This document shows positions 14,760 through 23,683 of a stretch of 64,000 nucleotides of DNA, one piece after another. The number at the start of each line of letters is the position of its first letter. Position 1 is the first letter of the stretch. The position numbers and the translations under genes are program-made. The notes beneath the pieces are model-generated. The model searched no databases, was not told the origin of the DNA, and worked only from the letters and a program-made list of their open reading frames with translations. This DNA is from Enhydrobacter aerosaccus (GTDB lineage Bacteria; Pseudomonadota; Alphaproteobacteria; Reyranellales; Reyranellaceae), in NCBI GenBank assembly GCA_903915535.1, contig CAIWTJ010000010.1, positions 1 through 64,000 on the forward strand, written 5' to 3'.

Positions 14760-16970
14760 CTAGCCGATTGCGCGCGCATCGGCGTTCTTCTCGTTCCTCA
14801 GCTTCTCGAGCCCGTAGCCGATGTTCTCGGCAAAGCGCGTCAGCAGGGCCGCCTCCTCGGCGTCGAAGGCGTTGGGTTGCTCGGCATAGATCGTCAATGC
14901 GCCGATGACGGGGCCGCCGCACCGCAGGGGCAGGCTGAAGCTTGCCTGTATGTTCCACTTCAAGGCCGCCTCTCGCCACGGCGCGACTTTCGGGTTGTGG
15001 GTGAAGTCCTGGTTCACCTGGGGGATGCCTTCGCGAATTGCCGTGCCCGTCGGCCCGGCGCCGCGGGCGTCTCTGCCCCAGGAGACCCGTATTTCGTCGA
15101 GATAGCCGGTGGCGGCGCCGGCGGCCGTCACGAAACGGATGGTCTTGTCGTCGTCGTGATTGGGCTTGCCAACGGTGGCCAGACGATAACCGCCGTCCTG
15201 AACCAGGATCCGGCACATGTCGCGGAACAGCTGTGCCTCGCTTTGCGCCCTGAGCAGAACGCCGCCGGCGTTGAAGAGCGCCTGCTGTACGCGCGACAGG
15301 CGCGCGACCTGCATTTCCAGCGACCTGCGTTCGCTGAGGTCGCGAATGAAGGCCTGGGTGTAGGCCGTGCCGTGGATTTCAAAAGCGTTGTTGGAGACTT
15401 CGACAGGGAGGGTCGTGCCGTCTTTGCGGCGGTGAACCGTCTCATAGACGCGCCCCGGCACCTGCGGCGATGGCGACCATTGTTGCTCGAAGGTCACGCG
15501 ATGCTCCGGCGCCCGAAGGTCGATGGCCTTCATCTGCCGAAATTCCTCGAGGCTGTAGCCGTACTGCCTGATCGCCGCGGCATTGGCCTCGAGGAAGTTG
15601 CCCTGCGCGTCGGTGAGAAAGGACGGGTCGCGTACCGACGAGGCCATGCTTTCATAGTGCCGGGTGACGGCGGAAAGCTCTGCCTGATGCTGCTCGCGAA
15701 ACGACAGGATGCCGGCCCGCTGCCCCTGCCAGAGAAGGCCGCCGATCATCGCGACCAGGAGAATCGCTCCACCCACGATCAGGGCGAGCGTCTCGATCCT
15801 GCGGTGCACGCCGGCCATCACCGCGTCGCGATCGATCTTGGCGACGACGCACCAGTCGTCGATGCCGCGGACGCGTGCGGATGCAGCGATGACCTCGACG
15901 CCGCGATAGTCACGGCTTTCGTGCGCGCCGTCGGCCTGCAGGATCGCCGCCCGCAGCTCCTGCGATGCCGCAATGTCCGGCGCGTTCACGTCCGGTCCCG
16001 TGGAATTCGTCGAGGTCGTGGGCGTGACGAGGAGCAGGTCATCGTCGATGCGCCTCACCACCACGATCTGACCGCTTGTGTTCGCAACAGGCCAGGCCTG
16101 TACCTGACTCAAGAGGTCGATGACGGGGTCCAAGGTAAGGGCGAGAACGGCGATGGGCGCGGTGCCGCCGGCTTGTTTGATCGGGACCGCAAATAAAACG
16201 GTCGATGTCCGGGGCTCGCTGCGGGTCGGGCCGTTCGCGACGATCTGCAGGCCTTTTGCCGGAGAAGTCGCCTGCAAGGTCCGGGCAATGACATCGGTTG
16301 GGGGAAGCTGGCCGCGGCTGGCCAGCATCTTGCCATCCGGCGACAGCAACGCGAACGAGACCCGGTCGCGGCGGCCTGCGAGAAATTCCGACATCAGAAC
16401 GCTGACGATCTGCGGCACTTCGGGATCGGCCGACCATCGCTCCAGCGGAAACTGCTGCAGGGATGCCGCGACCAGTTCTGTGTCGATCGAGCGCTGATAA
16501 AGCCAGTTGTCGATCAGATCGGCCTTCACTCGGGCGAGCGTTTGCATCTGCACGAGCGATTCACGATGCGTCTCGCGCACGAGGTCCATCGCGTAGAAGC
16601 CGCCGGTCGCCATCAGCGCCAGTGCGAACAGGGCCTGTGCCAGCAGCAAGCGCAGTCGCTGCCGCCGCAGCACGTTTTCGGCCGTACTTGCATCGCCCGC
16701 CTTCCATGGCGAGGACTTCAGGAAAACATAGCCGAAGGCAAGAAACCCGATCGCAATCGCCTCGGTCGCGAGCATCCAGGGCGACACCAGATAGCTCAAC
16801 GTCTGACCGAGTCCTTCGGCGAGGGAGCTGCCGGGCCGCGCCGCGACCATGTAGGCGCCAAACAGTCCGAATATGACGAAAGCCTGGCTCGCGAGTGGGA
16901 ACACCACATAGAGCCACAGGCGCCTGTCGCCGGTGGCGTAGTGTGCGTTCTTCGCTCGTTTGATATGCAT
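14760..16970 (-). CDS. Membrane PAS-GAF sensor protein without output domain
   Basis: About 736 residues. Three N-terminal spans (VFPLASQAFVIFGLFGAYMV; MLATEAIAIGFLAFGYVF; LLLAQALFALALMATGGFY) are followed by an extracytoplasmic dCache-like region of about 280 aa, a fourth span (ALIVGGAILLVAMIGGLLW), a PAS domain (DPSFLTDAQGNFLEANAAA, then RRKDGTTLPVEVSNN) and a GAF domain. It ends right after the GAF helix (ENIGYGLEKLRNE), where a GGDEF or kinase domain would normally follow; none is present. It may signal through a partner or be a truncation. The start is uncertain (ATG 16970 or 17015; no clear ribosome site). Confidence 0.7.
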   Translation of the reverse strand: MHIKRAKNAHYATGDRRLWLYVVFPLASQAFVIFGLFGAYMVAARPGSSLAEGLGQTLSYLVSPWMLATEAIAIGFLAFGYVFLKSSPWKAGDASTAENVLRRQRLRLLLAQALFALALMATGGFYAMDLVRETHRESLVQMQTLARVKADLIDNWLYQRSIDTELVAASLQQFPLERWSADPEVPQIVSVLMSEFLAGRRDRVSFALLSPDGKMLASRGQLPPTDVIARTLQATSPAKGLQIVANGPTRSEPRTSTVLFAVPIKQAGGTAPIAVLALTLDPVIDLLSQVQAWPVANTSGQIVVVRRIDDDLLLVTPTTSTNSTGPDVNAPDIAASQELRAAILQADGAHESRDYRGVEVIAASARVRGIDDWCVVAKIDRDAVMAGVHRRIETLALIVGGAILLVAMIGGLLWQGQRAGILSFREQHQAELSAVTRHYESMASSVRDPSFLTDAQGNFLEANAAAIRQYGYSLEEFRQMKAIDLRAPEHRVTFEQQWSPSPQVPGRVYETVHRRKDGTTLPVEVSNNAFEIHGTAYTQAFIRDLSERRSLEMQVARLSRVQQALFNAGGVLLRAQSEAQLFRDMCRILVQDGGYRLATVGKPNHDDDKTIRFVTAAGAATGYLDEIRVSWGRDARGAGPTGTAIREGIPQVNQDFTHNPKVAPWREAALKWNIQASFSLPLRCGGPVIGALTIYAEQPNAFDAEEAALLTRFAENIGYGLEKLRNEKNADARAIG

Positions 16971-17083
16971 TCCGATAGAGTAGGAGAGTTGCGCGGTCGG
17001 ATTGTTGATCTGCATCAAGCGCCGGCCCGTTGATTGTGCGAGAAATACGACAGGCTTGCTACCAAAAGGGGAGGCTGTCGGTC

Positions 17084-18283
17084 GTGATTTGGCACCACGC
17101 CATCGCGTTTGCGGTCGCTGCACTGATAGGTGCGGTGGCGAGTTCCGCGGTGGCGGCGGCATCATTTGTCGTGGACGGGGGATCCTCCGCAAAGCGCGAG
17201 GTGGAGGGTGGATCGAACGCGGGTGCCGTCCGGATCACGATCCGTATCACCGGCGCCCTCGAAGACGGCGATCCCGAGCGCCTGCGCGCCATCCTCATGC
17301 GCATCGCCGGTGCGGCGGGCCATGGTGGAGCGCCGGTGCGGATCGTTGCCGAGCTCAGCAGCAATGGCGGCGATATCTATGCCGGCCTCAACATGGGCTA
17401 TCTCTTCAAGGAGTTCGACGTGGCCACGCTGGTGCGTGCCGGCGATCTCTGCTTCTCCGCCTGCGCCCTGGCCTTTCTCGGCGGGACGGCCAGTCATCTG
17501 CCGCCCAATTCAATTCCCGACCGCACCGTCGAAATAGGCGGGCAGGTGGCCTTCCACAGTTTCAACATCAACCCCAACAGCAAAAGCCTGTCGGCGGCGA
17601 CCGACGTCACGTCGGGGCTGGTCATCGGATTCAGTCTTGCGCGCGGCGGCTCTTCACTTCTCGTGCGCTACGCGGCGGCGATGGCGATCGATCCGGCCTT
17701 CATCGCGCGGCTGCTCGGACGGCCTGCGGAAGTCTGGGAATATGTCGATCGCGACGGGGAGTTCGTCGATCTGGCGTCGTGCGCGGCGGGCATCGGGCGT
17801 CCCGCGATCACGTACGCCGAGATGGCCGCCAACATCTGCAATCACGCGACCGGCGACTTCAGCCCGGTCGATGCCTCGAAGGCCCGCGAGATGACGGCCA
17901 TGCAGGCACGGCGCCACTTGCTGAGGCATGTGCAGGAGAACAGCGAATCCTTTGGCTTGCAGGGGTCGGTGCTCATCAAGGAAATCGGGACGGCGCTCGC
18001 CGCTCGCACCGACCGGCAGGTCGAAGCGGTCTACCGCGATCTCCGGCAGCTGGGTGTCGCTCTTCCCGAGATCGTCGGCCCCGTGTTCGAGGTCACCGGG
18101 TACATCTCGGGTTCCTACACGTTGCAGTGCCACGTCAGCTTCTCGCTGGAGGATCCCGATCGCTACGATCTTGCCATCCAGGGGCCGACGGGACTGACCA
18201 AGGCCTTCAGGCACGCTCCCCGCCAATGCGGGCGGCTTTTTCTGTTCGACCGCGACGCCGTGCTCAATCCGGAGAAGAAATAG
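17084..18283 (+). CDS. Exported ClpP/crotonase-fold protein
   Basis: 399 residues. The GTG start (GGGGAGG 9 nt upstream) yields a Sec signal (WHHAIAFAVAALIGAVASSAVA). The body resembles periplasmic ClpP-like proteins: RIVAELSSNGGDIYAGL (strand and GG turn), DLCFSACALAFLGG with the putative catalytic serine between cysteines, then QVAFHSFN with the candidate histidine. The related gene at 25559-27129 has CLSACTIAFIAG and LGFHRES in the same order. The C-terminal 150 aa are unassigned. Protease activity is inferred, not proven. Confidence 0.65.
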   Translation: MIWHHAIAFAVAALIGAVASSAVAAASFVVDGGSSAKREVEGGSNAGAVRITIRITGALEDGDPERLRAILMRIAGAAGHGGAPVRIVAELSSNGGDIYAGLNMGYLFKEFDVATLVRAGDLCFSACALAFLGGTASHLPPNSIPDRTVEIGGQVAFHSFNINPNSKSLSAATDVTSGLVIGFSLARGGSSLLVRYAAAMAIDPAFIARLLGRPAEVWEYVDRDGEFVDLASCAAGIGRPAITYAEMAANICNHATGDFSPVDASKAREMTAMQARRHLLRHVQENSESFGLQGSVLIKEIGTALAARTDRQVEAVYRDLRQLGVALPEIVGPVFEVTGYISGSYTLQCHVSFSLEDPDRYDLAIQGPTGLTKAFRHAPRQCGRLFLFDRDAVLNPEKK

Positions 18284-18309
18284 ACAGGCGTTTCAAAATG
18301 CTTACGCGC

Positions 18310-18330
18310 TTTTGAAGCGAAGCTTCAAAA
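18310..18330. terminator. Bidirectional terminator hairpin
   Basis: TTTTGAAGC and GCTTCAAAA form perfect 9-bp arms with a GAA loop. It sits between the converging genes ending at 18283 and 18325 and includes the latter's stop. The A and T runs at the stem base give a U-rich or A-rich tail in both directions. Confidence 0.6.
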
Positions 18331-18585
18331 CGCTTTGTCCGTCAGCGCCTTCAGGAAGGTCGTGAGGTCGGCAGGCTTGTTGTTCTTCTTGCAATAGGCC
18401 TCGAACTCGGCGGGCGAGATGTCGACCATCTTGATGGCGTGACGGCGGGCCTTCCAGTCGGCCATCTTCTTCTGCTCGCGGAACTTCCAGTCCTCGTACG
18501 AGCAGCTCGGGTAGTATTTCACGAGCTTCTGGAAGGCTTCGTGTTCTTCCGGCGACTTGACCTTGGCAAAGTACTGAACCGACAT
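18325..18585 (-). CDS. Small charged hypothetical protein
   Basis: 86 residues, cytosolic and mostly helical, with many Lys/Glu (SPEEHEAFQKLVKYYPSCSY, KFREQKKMADWKARRHAIKM, AYCKKNNKPADLTTFLKAL). No motif or family recognised. GGAGAGCGGTCAG lies before the ATG. It stands alone between the ClpP-like gene and a secreted Met/His-rich protein. Confidence 0.6.
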   Translation of the reverse strand: MSVQYFAKVKSPEEHEAFQKLVKYYPSCSYEDWKFREQKKMADWKARRHAIKMVDISPAEFEAYCKKNNKPADLTTFLKALTDKAF

Positions 18586-18706
18586 CTGACCGCTCTCCGC
18601 TGTCCCCGTATCGGCGATCTTCTAGCCCTGTCGGCCGCGATTCGCCAGCCCGTTCAAACCGCCATTTTTGCGGGCGTTTGACGGGCCCGGCGCGTCTACC
18701 GTGCGA

Positions 18707-19339
18707 TTAAGGGTGGTGGTGGCCCGCTGGATCGAATTCGCCTTTGGCCATCGCGAGGTGGTGCGGCTGGTGATGGGCTCCGCTTGCCATCAAGCCGATG
18801 AAGCCCAGGCCTCGGACGTGCGCCACTTCCCTGGGATCGGCCGCCGTGACGGTGAGCAGATCGCCGGTGGGCAGCGCCACCACCTTGGTGATCCAGCCCT
18901 TGTAGCCGTTCATCGTCGCGGCCCAGGCCGGGACCATGCGCTGGATGGCGGCCAAGGTACGGCCGCTTCCGCTGATGGCGATCTCGACGCCGCCATCGAC
19001 CGGCGTTGCCACCGCGTCAGCCTTCAAGGTGACTTCGTTCATGTCGATCAGATGCTGGCGCAGGGCTTCGAGGTTGACCTTCGACCAATCGGTCTTGGGA
19101 TCGGCCTCCAGAAGGCGGACGATCTCCTGCACGGCGCCGAAGGCGTCCTGGCCGGGCGAGGTGGGCGTGGACGCGCCGTCCATGCCGGCCTGACCGTGCA
19201 TCTGCATCATCTTCTGGTGATCCATCGGCATCTTGTCCGTCGGGGCCGCCTGCTGAGCAACGGCACCGCCCGTTGCAAGGGCGAACACGGCGGATGACAG
19301 GAGGACGACAGCACCGAGACTGATTTGAAGCGTCCTCAT
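18707..19339 (-). CDS. Exported Met/His-rich protein
   Basis: 210 residues. The ATG at 19339 (GGGAGGAACAC upstream) opens a Sec signal (MRTLQISLGAVVLLSSAVFA, cleavage after AVAQ). A Met/His segment follows (KMPMDHQKMMQMHGQAGM) and another His/Met run at the C-terminus (ASGAHHQPHHLAMAKGE, PAGHHHP), the sort of sequence that binds Cu or other soft metals in the periplasm. The middle has an alpha/beta pattern (VEIAISGSGRTLAAIQRMVP). Metal binding is an inference. Confidence 0.65.
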   Translation of the reverse strand: MRTLQISLGAVVLLSSAVFALATGGAVAQQAAPTDKMPMDHQKMMQMHGQAGMDGASTPTSPGQDAFGAVQEIVRLLEADPKTDWSKVNLEALRQHLIDMNEVTLKADAVATPVDGGVEIAISGSGRTLAAIQRMVPAWAATMNGYKGWITKVVALPTGDLLTVTAADPREVAHVRGLGFIGLMASGAHHQPHHLAMAKGEFDPAGHHHP

Positions 19340-19386
19340 AAGTGTTCCTCCCGGTCCGGGTTCTATCGGTGCAAGGCTACGCGAAA

Positions 19387-19590
19387 TCAAGCGGACAGGT
19401 CAGGGCCGCTTGGAGCGGTTCGAGTCGCCAGCAATTGCCCGCAATACGGATTGACCAGGTGCAGCCGACCGCATGCCATGCAGCGCACCGGCTTGAACAG
19501 GTGGAGATCGATCGGTCCCTCGTCAGTCTCCGCATGATCCTGCACGTTGGTGCCGGTGACCGGACATCGATAAATGAAAGTCCTTGCCAT
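19387..19590 (-). CDS. Small zinc-ribbon-like protein
   Basis: 67 residues beginning MARTFIYRCPVTG, with Cys pairs in YRCPVTG and VRCMACGRLHLVNPYC, typical of short zinc-ribbon proteins of proteobacteria. ATG 19590 is taken; a GTG at 19593 is in frame. It ends 47 bp before the next minus-strand start, so co-transcription with the Met/His-rich protein is possible. Confidence 0.6.
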   Translation of the reverse strand: MARTFIYRCPVTGTNVQDHAETDEGPIDLHLFKPVRCMACGRLHLVNPYCGQLLATRTAPSGPDLSA

Positions 19591-19660
19591 CACTCTATTA
19601 TCAGGACCGCCGCCCGTTGGTCCTTGATGGAGATCAAACGTCCCCGTCGAAGCGCCAGCC

Positions 19661-19873
19661 TCAGGTGTTCGCCCCCTTCGGGCCGCGCCCAGGTTTGGGA
19701 CCCTTGAGATCCTCGTTCTGGCTTCCCGGAATGCCCGCGCCGCCGTCGTCGCGCGTCACCTTTGGATTGGGCTTGCCGCGTTCCTCCTGCTGGCCCGGAG
19801 GGCCGCCGCCCGGGTTGAGGCGCTCGTACTCTTTTTCGGGCGGGAGATCGGATGTGCTCTTGTCGGTGGCCAT
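19661..19873 (-). CDS. Small hydrophilic disordered protein
   Basis: 70 residues, nearly all Gly, Pro, Lys, Asp and Asn (LPPEKEYERLNPGGGPPG, QQEERGKPNPKVTRDDGG), so intrinsically disordered and heat-stable-like. AGGAGGAACCACC directly before ATG 19873 supports expression. Similar Gly/Pro-rich small proteins accompany stress responses in alphaproteobacteria; the function here is unknown. Confidence 0.6.
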   Translation of the reverse strand: MATDKSTSDLPPEKEYERLNPGGGPPGQQEERGKPNPKVTRDDGGAGIPGSQNEDLKGPKPGRGPKGANT

Positions 19874-20061
19874 GGTGGTTCCTCCTGCCAGTAGCAACGG
19901 GCGACCGATGTCGCCGTTGCGCGGGGTTGGCGCATGTCAGCGGGCCGTAAGCGGGAGGCGCCCGGAATTTTCAGGACGGCAAGGGATGAAGCCGGCCTGC
20001 CTGCGTATTTCAAGAGGGAGTGCCGACCGCACTCGCCCTCGAAATTCGAAAGGACCGACCG

Positions 20062-20403
20062 ATGTTTTCCAGCAGACTGACGAAGTTCGCCACCGTCGCC
20101 TTCGCCGCCACCCTGCTTGCCGCTTCCGGCGGCACCGCTTTCGCCGATACACCGTGGGAAGCCGCGCACCCGCGCCGCGAGGAAGTGAACGACCGACTGC
20201 GCAATCTGAACCATCGCATCGACCAGGAGCGTCGCGAGGGCGAGATCAGTGCCCGTCAGGCGCACCAGCTGCATCGCGAGGATCGTTACATCCGCAACGA
20301 GGAGCGTCGCATGGCCGCGCGCGATGGCGGTCACATCACCCGCGCCGACCAGCGCATCCTGAATCGCCAGGAAAACCGGGTCAGCCGCCAGATCGGCCGC
20401 TAG
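20062..20403 (+). CDS. Exported helical Arg/Glu/Gln-rich protein
   Basis: 113 residues. A signal peptide (KFATVAFAATLLAASGGTAF, cleavage after AFA) is followed by a charged helical domain (RREEVNDRLRNLNHRIDQE, ISARQAHQLHREDRYIRNEE, ITRADQRILNRQENRVSRQI), a pattern common in small periplasmic proteins of this clade. AAAGGACCGACC precedes the ATG. The function is unknown. Confidence 0.7.
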   Translation: MFSSRLTKFATVAFAATLLAASGGTAFADTPWEAAHPRREEVNDRLRNLNHRIDQERREGEISARQAHQLHREDRYIRNEERRMAARDGGHITRADQRILNRQENRVSRQIGR

Positions 20404-20478
20404 GCAGGAAGCAAGCGCCGGGAGCCAGGGAGGGACGCGGCAACGCGCTCCCTCTCCGCCGGCCTCGATCGTCGCGCT

Positions 20479-21312
20479 CTACCGCGGCACGTCGCCCTGC
20501 AGCATCACGCGGTAGAGATAGCGCGTCTCGTTCATGTCGTAGTCGCCGTTGGCCTTGTGCAGCAGGCAGCGGTTGTCCCACAGCACGAGATCGCCCGGCT
20601 TCCAGACGTGGCGATACTGGAAGCGTTCCTCGGTCGCGTGCTCGAGCAGTTCGTGCAGCAGCGGCAGCGCCTCCTTGTGGTCGAGGCCCAGGATGCCCTC
20701 GATGCGGATCGGGTTGATGTAGATCGACTTGGCGCCGCTCTCGGGATGCGTGCGCGCGATCGGATGCAGCACCGCGTTGGGCACGCGCTCCTTGGCGGCG
20801 TCGCTGAGGCTCATCAGCTTCCGCGCGCTGTGGCTGCTCTGATAGACGTGGATCGCCACCAGCCCGTCGATCCGCGCGCGCATCGCGGGGGAGAGCGCCG
20901 CATAGGCCGCGGCCATGTTGGCGAACTGCGTGTCGCCGCCGGTGCTGGGCAGCGTGACGGCGTGCAGCGCCGTGGCCTTGGGCGGCCTGGCATCGTTGGA
21001 ATGATCGGTGTGCCAGCCCTCGCCCGGGATGTAGCGCTTGCCGTCGGGGAATTTGTCCTGGTTCGAGAGGTAGTGGATCTGCGGGCAGTCGGGCAGGGCG
21101 AACTTCGTGTTGTGCTGATGGAACACCGGGCCGAACAGCTCGACGGCGCCCAGCACCTGCCTGGGCTCGAGCCGCTGGTCGCGGATGGCCAGCACATGAT
21201 GCTCGACGAAGGCGCGGTTGAGCGCGGCTTTCGTCGCGGCATCGACGGGACGGGAAAGATCGATGCCGGTCACTTCCGCGCCCGTGTGATCGGTCATCTG
21301 CCGGATCTGCAT
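20479..21312 (-). CDS. TauD/TfdA-family 2-oxoglutarate dioxygenase
   Basis: 277 residues, normal length. Fe(II) ligands are visible in GWHTDHSN (HxD) and in the distal RCLLHKANGDYD; the 2-oxoglutarate-binding Arg is probably in ETRYLYRVMLQGD. The N-terminus GAEVTGIDLSRP is typical of taurine dioxygenase relatives. The substrate could be taurine, another sulfonate or an aryloxyalkanoate; no sulfonate transporter is adjacent. GGGGAACGACC precedes ATG 21312; longer in-frame extensions are unlikely. Confidence 0.85.
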   Translation of the reverse strand: MQIRQMTDHTGAEVTGIDLSRPVDAATKAALNRAFVEHHVLAIRDQRLEPRQVLGAVELFGPVFHQHNTKFALPDCPQIHYLSNQDKFPDGKRYIPGEGWHTDHSNDARPPKATALHAVTLPSTGGDTQFANMAAAYAALSPAMRARIDGLVAIHVYQSSHSARKLMSLSDAAKERVPNAVLHPIARTHPESGAKSIYINPIRIEGILGLDHKEALPLLHELLEHATEERFQYRHVWKPGDLVLWDNRCLLHKANGDYDMNETRYLYRVMLQGDVPR

Positions 21313-21372
21313 TGGTCGTTCCCCAGCCTTGTTTCTTTGCCGGGATCGTAGCGCGGCTCTACACTGCGGGCC

Positions 21373-21978
21373 ATGCGCTTCGGCCGCCGTCCGTTCTTGC
21401 TCGCTGCCGCTTCCGCCGTCGTCGCTGCTTCCGCCCGCGCGACGCCCGCGGCCTTCGAGACGCCCCGCACCCTGACCGCGTTCCTGATGAACATGAAGCG
21501 CGCCGCCGAAGAGCGGCTTCTGCTCGACGAGGCCTTCTATGCCGAGGCCAATCTCAGGCGCGCCTTCGCCGCGACCCATGTCGAGTATGGCACCCCGGCC
21601 GCGGGCGTCCGGCGCTCCGGCACGGTGTCGGGTTTCGGCGTCCTGTCGGACGGGGTGCGTGTGCGCGGCAGCGTGCGCGAGAACATGCGGCTCGATTTCA
21701 CCCTGTCCGCGCCGGAGAACGCCGCGCCCGAAGGCAATTTGCGTCTTTCCTTCGTGATCCCCAAGCGCAGTTTCGACGACATCGAAGCGGCCTTCGGCAA
21801 GGCGTGGACGGAGGTGCCCTATGTTCCGCCGTCGACCGATCGGGAGCCCTATGCGTCGCGCCTCCACGGCAGCTCGGTCATCAGTTACACCCTGGGCGCG
21901 GGCTCGCCAGGCGGATGGCTGACCTTCGCGTTCGACGCGCGGGCCCTCCTGGAGCTGGTCACCGTGGCCAATCGCTGA
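21373..21978 (+). CDS. Tat-exported hypothetical protein
   Basis: 201 residues. The start FGRRPFLLAAASAVVAASARA carries a twin-arginine-like signal. The mature part is alpha/beta (TLTAFLMNMKRAAEERLLLDEAF, then GVRVRGSVRENMRLDFTLS). It is divergent from the TauD gene, with the two starts 61 bp apart. No family recognised. Confidence 0.6.
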   Translation: MRFGRRPFLLAAASAVVAASARATPAAFETPRTLTAFLMNMKRAAEERLLLDEAFYAEANLRRAFAATHVEYGTPAAGVRRSGTVSGFGVLSDGVRVRGSVRENMRLDFTLSAPENAAPEGNLRLSFVIPKRSFDDIEAAFGKAWTEVPYVPPSTDREPYASRLHGSSVISYTLGAGSPGGWLTFAFDARALLELVTVANR

Positions 21979-22100
21979 GGAAATGGCCCTATAAATTGCA
22001 GTCGAAGCGCCAAATACTGCAGATACCTCACAATATTAGGATCATTTAGCCGCATTGAGCACGCAAACATGACCTTTTCCCCAAAAGGCCTGTTATAAGA

Positions 22101-22538
22101 ATGCAGATGACGCGCAGACACTCTCTCAAGGCAACGATCAACGGCTTCGGCGCTCTGGCGCTGGCCGCGTCGGTTGCCGTGTCCGCGTTTCCGGGAATCG
22201 CCGCTGCCCAGGAGCCCAGCCCGCCGCTCGGCACGCCCGCTCCCAAGCCGCTCGAGGGCAAGCAGAAGAGCGCCAATCCGCCGGGTCCGCGCGACATCGC
22301 CGCCGACTTCCATCTCGAATCGACCGTGCTCGGTTTCGACCAGGGCGTCGGCCCTGCCGTCGGCCGCGAGCTCGACTACAACGGCAAGCATTATGTCGTG
22401 GCCGACATCTACACCGTCGATGGCCAGCCCTGCTTCTCGGGCGGCAGCCACTTCACGATCGCGCCGTCGGGCGGCCGCCTCGTCGTCGGGCTGAAGTCGG
22501 CCACCGGCGACTCGATCAACGTCGCCTCTCTCAAGTAA
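22101..22538 (+). CDS. Exported hypothetical protein
   Basis: 145 residues. The N-terminus TRRHSLKATINGFGALALA is signal-like with cleavage near AAAQ; a Pro-rich linker (EPSPPLGTPAPKPL) and a small beta domain follow (FHLESTVLGFDQGVG, LDYNGKHYVVADIYTV, GGRLVVGLKSA). It is probably periplasmic or envelope-bound. The 122-bp AT-richer leader upstream contains no clear operator. Unknown function. Confidence 0.6.
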   Translation: MQMTRRHSLKATINGFGALALAASVAVSAFPGIAAAQEPSPPLGTPAPKPLEGKQKSANPPGPRDIAADFHLESTVLGFDQGVGPAVGRELDYNGKHYVVADIYTVDGQPCFSGGSHFTIAPSGGRLVVGLKSATGDSINVASLK

Positions 22539-22613
22539 GGCCATCTGAAACGACACAGGCGGCGGATCCTGCGATCCACCGCCTGGTCAGTCATGCGTGT
22601 TTTTCGGGCGCGT

Positions 22614-22889
22614 TCAGCCGCGGGGCGGCAGCGCGACGCCGGCGTTGGTCAGCGCCTTCTCCAGCGCCGGGATGCCGCCGGCGGTGTCGCCCGCCTTGCA
22701 CTGGGCGATCGCGGCGGTCACGCCGACGTTGGCCGGCGCCGGACGATGCTCGTTCTGGTCGGCCACGTAGGTCGTGTACCTGTCGGTCAGGGCCTGGCAG
22801 TACGCGGCGTCTGCGGACTGCGCGTGTGCGGCGCCGAACGGCAGGGCGTACACGAGCAGGGCAGCGAGACTTGCGATCTGGTTTCTCAT
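22614..22889 (-). CDS. Exported small Cys-pair protein
   Basis: 91 residues: a signal peptide (SLAALLVYALPFGAAHA) and a helical mature part with two Cys (AAYCQALTDRYTTYV and AIAQCKAGDTAGGIPALEKAL) probably disulfide-linked. This resembles many short periplasmic proteins of Bradyrhizobium-like genomes. AAGGAGCTCACC precedes the ATG, and a palindrome lies 18-42 bp upstream. Confidence 0.65.
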   Translation of the reverse strand: MRNQIASLAALLVYALPFGAAHAQSADAAYCQALTDRYTTYVADQNEHRPAPANVGVTAAIAQCKAGDTAGGIPALEKALTNAGVALPPRG

Positions 22890-22906
22890 GGTGAGCTCCT
22901 TCCCGA

Positions 22907-22931
22907 TCGATTCATTCGATCGATGAATCGA
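22907..22931. promoter_or_regulatory. Palindrome upstream of small exported gene
   Basis: TCGATTCAT and ATGAATCGA are perfect 9-bp arms separated by TCGATCG. The position just upstream of the ribosome site of the gene at 22889 suits an operator or a 5' UTR hairpin; the regulator is unknown. Confidence 0.45.
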
Positions 22932-23035
22932 ATCTGGGCGCGGCCCTGGCGTGCTTCAACAAAAACACGCTGACGATTTGCTGACTTACACGAGGATGAC
23001 TGACGCTAGTCTGTCGGCCTCCTGCGGGCCTTGGT

Positions 23036-23290
23036 TCAATTGCCGACCGGCACCTGCATCGGCATGTCGATCGGCACGGAGCCGACGGTGAGATCGATGC
23101 CGCTTGCCAATGTGGCGTACGCGAGTCCCAGCGAGACCATCAAACCCAACACTCCGAACGCGGCGACAGCCCAGAAGTCTTTCGAGAAAAAGGCTTTCGC
23201 CTCCGGTGTTGGCCTGTTGCGCGCCGGCCAATCGAAGGCCGGGTACTTGGCGGTCGCAGTTGCAGTCCGGTTCGGCATGTCGCTAACCAT
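23036..23290 (-). CDS. Single-span membrane protein
   Basis: 84 residues. A polar N-terminus (MVSDMPNRTATATAKYPAFD) and one membrane span (WAVAAFGVLGLMVSLGLAYATLA) are followed by a short extracytoplasmic tail (TVGSVPIDMPMQVPVGN). AGGAGGCGAGG before ATG 23290 is an excellent ribosome site, so the upstream in-frame start at 23362 was rejected. Unknown function. Confidence 0.65.
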   Translation of the reverse strand: MVSDMPNRTATATAKYPAFDWPARNRPTPEAKAFFSKDFWAVAAFGVLGLMVSLGLAYATLASGIDLTVGSVPIDMPMQVPVGN

Positions 23291-23374
23291 CCTCGCCTCC
23301 TGTGATCGTGCAGCTGTCCGATCTGAGCAGGTTCGTCCGGCGCGTTCTGTGGCAGTTCCCACACTCGGCGGGGA

Positions 23375-23683
23375 TTACAGGATCTCGATGGGATTGGTGC
23401 GGATGACGAGCTGCTCCTGCCGGAAGGTGCGGGCGAGTTCGCCTCGCATTTTCCGCCACCACGCCCTGTCGAGATGCGCGGTCATCACCTCGTAGATGAC
23501 GATCTGGTCGTGATGCGGATCGCCTGACGGGCCGCGCCAGGCGCCTTCGGCCGGCGCGGTGACGTAGGCGGTCACGCCGCCGAATTTCCCGGTGAAGACG
23601 GTCTTGACGTTGGCGTAGAGCGCGGGCGCGAACGGCTCGCCGTCGTTGTCGTAGATCGGCAGCAGCACTTGCACGAGATGCAT
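23375..23683 (-). CDS. Hypothetical cytosolic protein
   Basis: 102 residues: VLLPIYDNDGEPFAPALY, VKTVFTGKFGGVTAYVTAPA, IVIYEVMTAHLDRAWWRKM and RTFRQEQLVIRTNPIEIL. The alternating strands and helices and the conserved-looking DGEPF suggest a small ferredoxin-like fold of unknown function. GGAGAGGAAGACC precedes the ATG. It ends 85 bp from the membrane gene at 23290, so the two may be co-transcribed. Confidence 0.65.
   Translation of the reverse strand: MHLVQVLLPIYDNDGEPFAPALYANVKTVFTGKFGGVTAYVTAPAEGAWRGPSGDPHHDQIVIYEVMTAHLDRAWWRKMRGELARTFRQEQLVIRTNPIEIL

Noticed and set aside
14481-16196. 571-aa plus-strand frame opposite the PAS-GAF sensor
   Set aside because: The minus frame shows clear PAS, GAF and membrane segments; the plus frame shows none.
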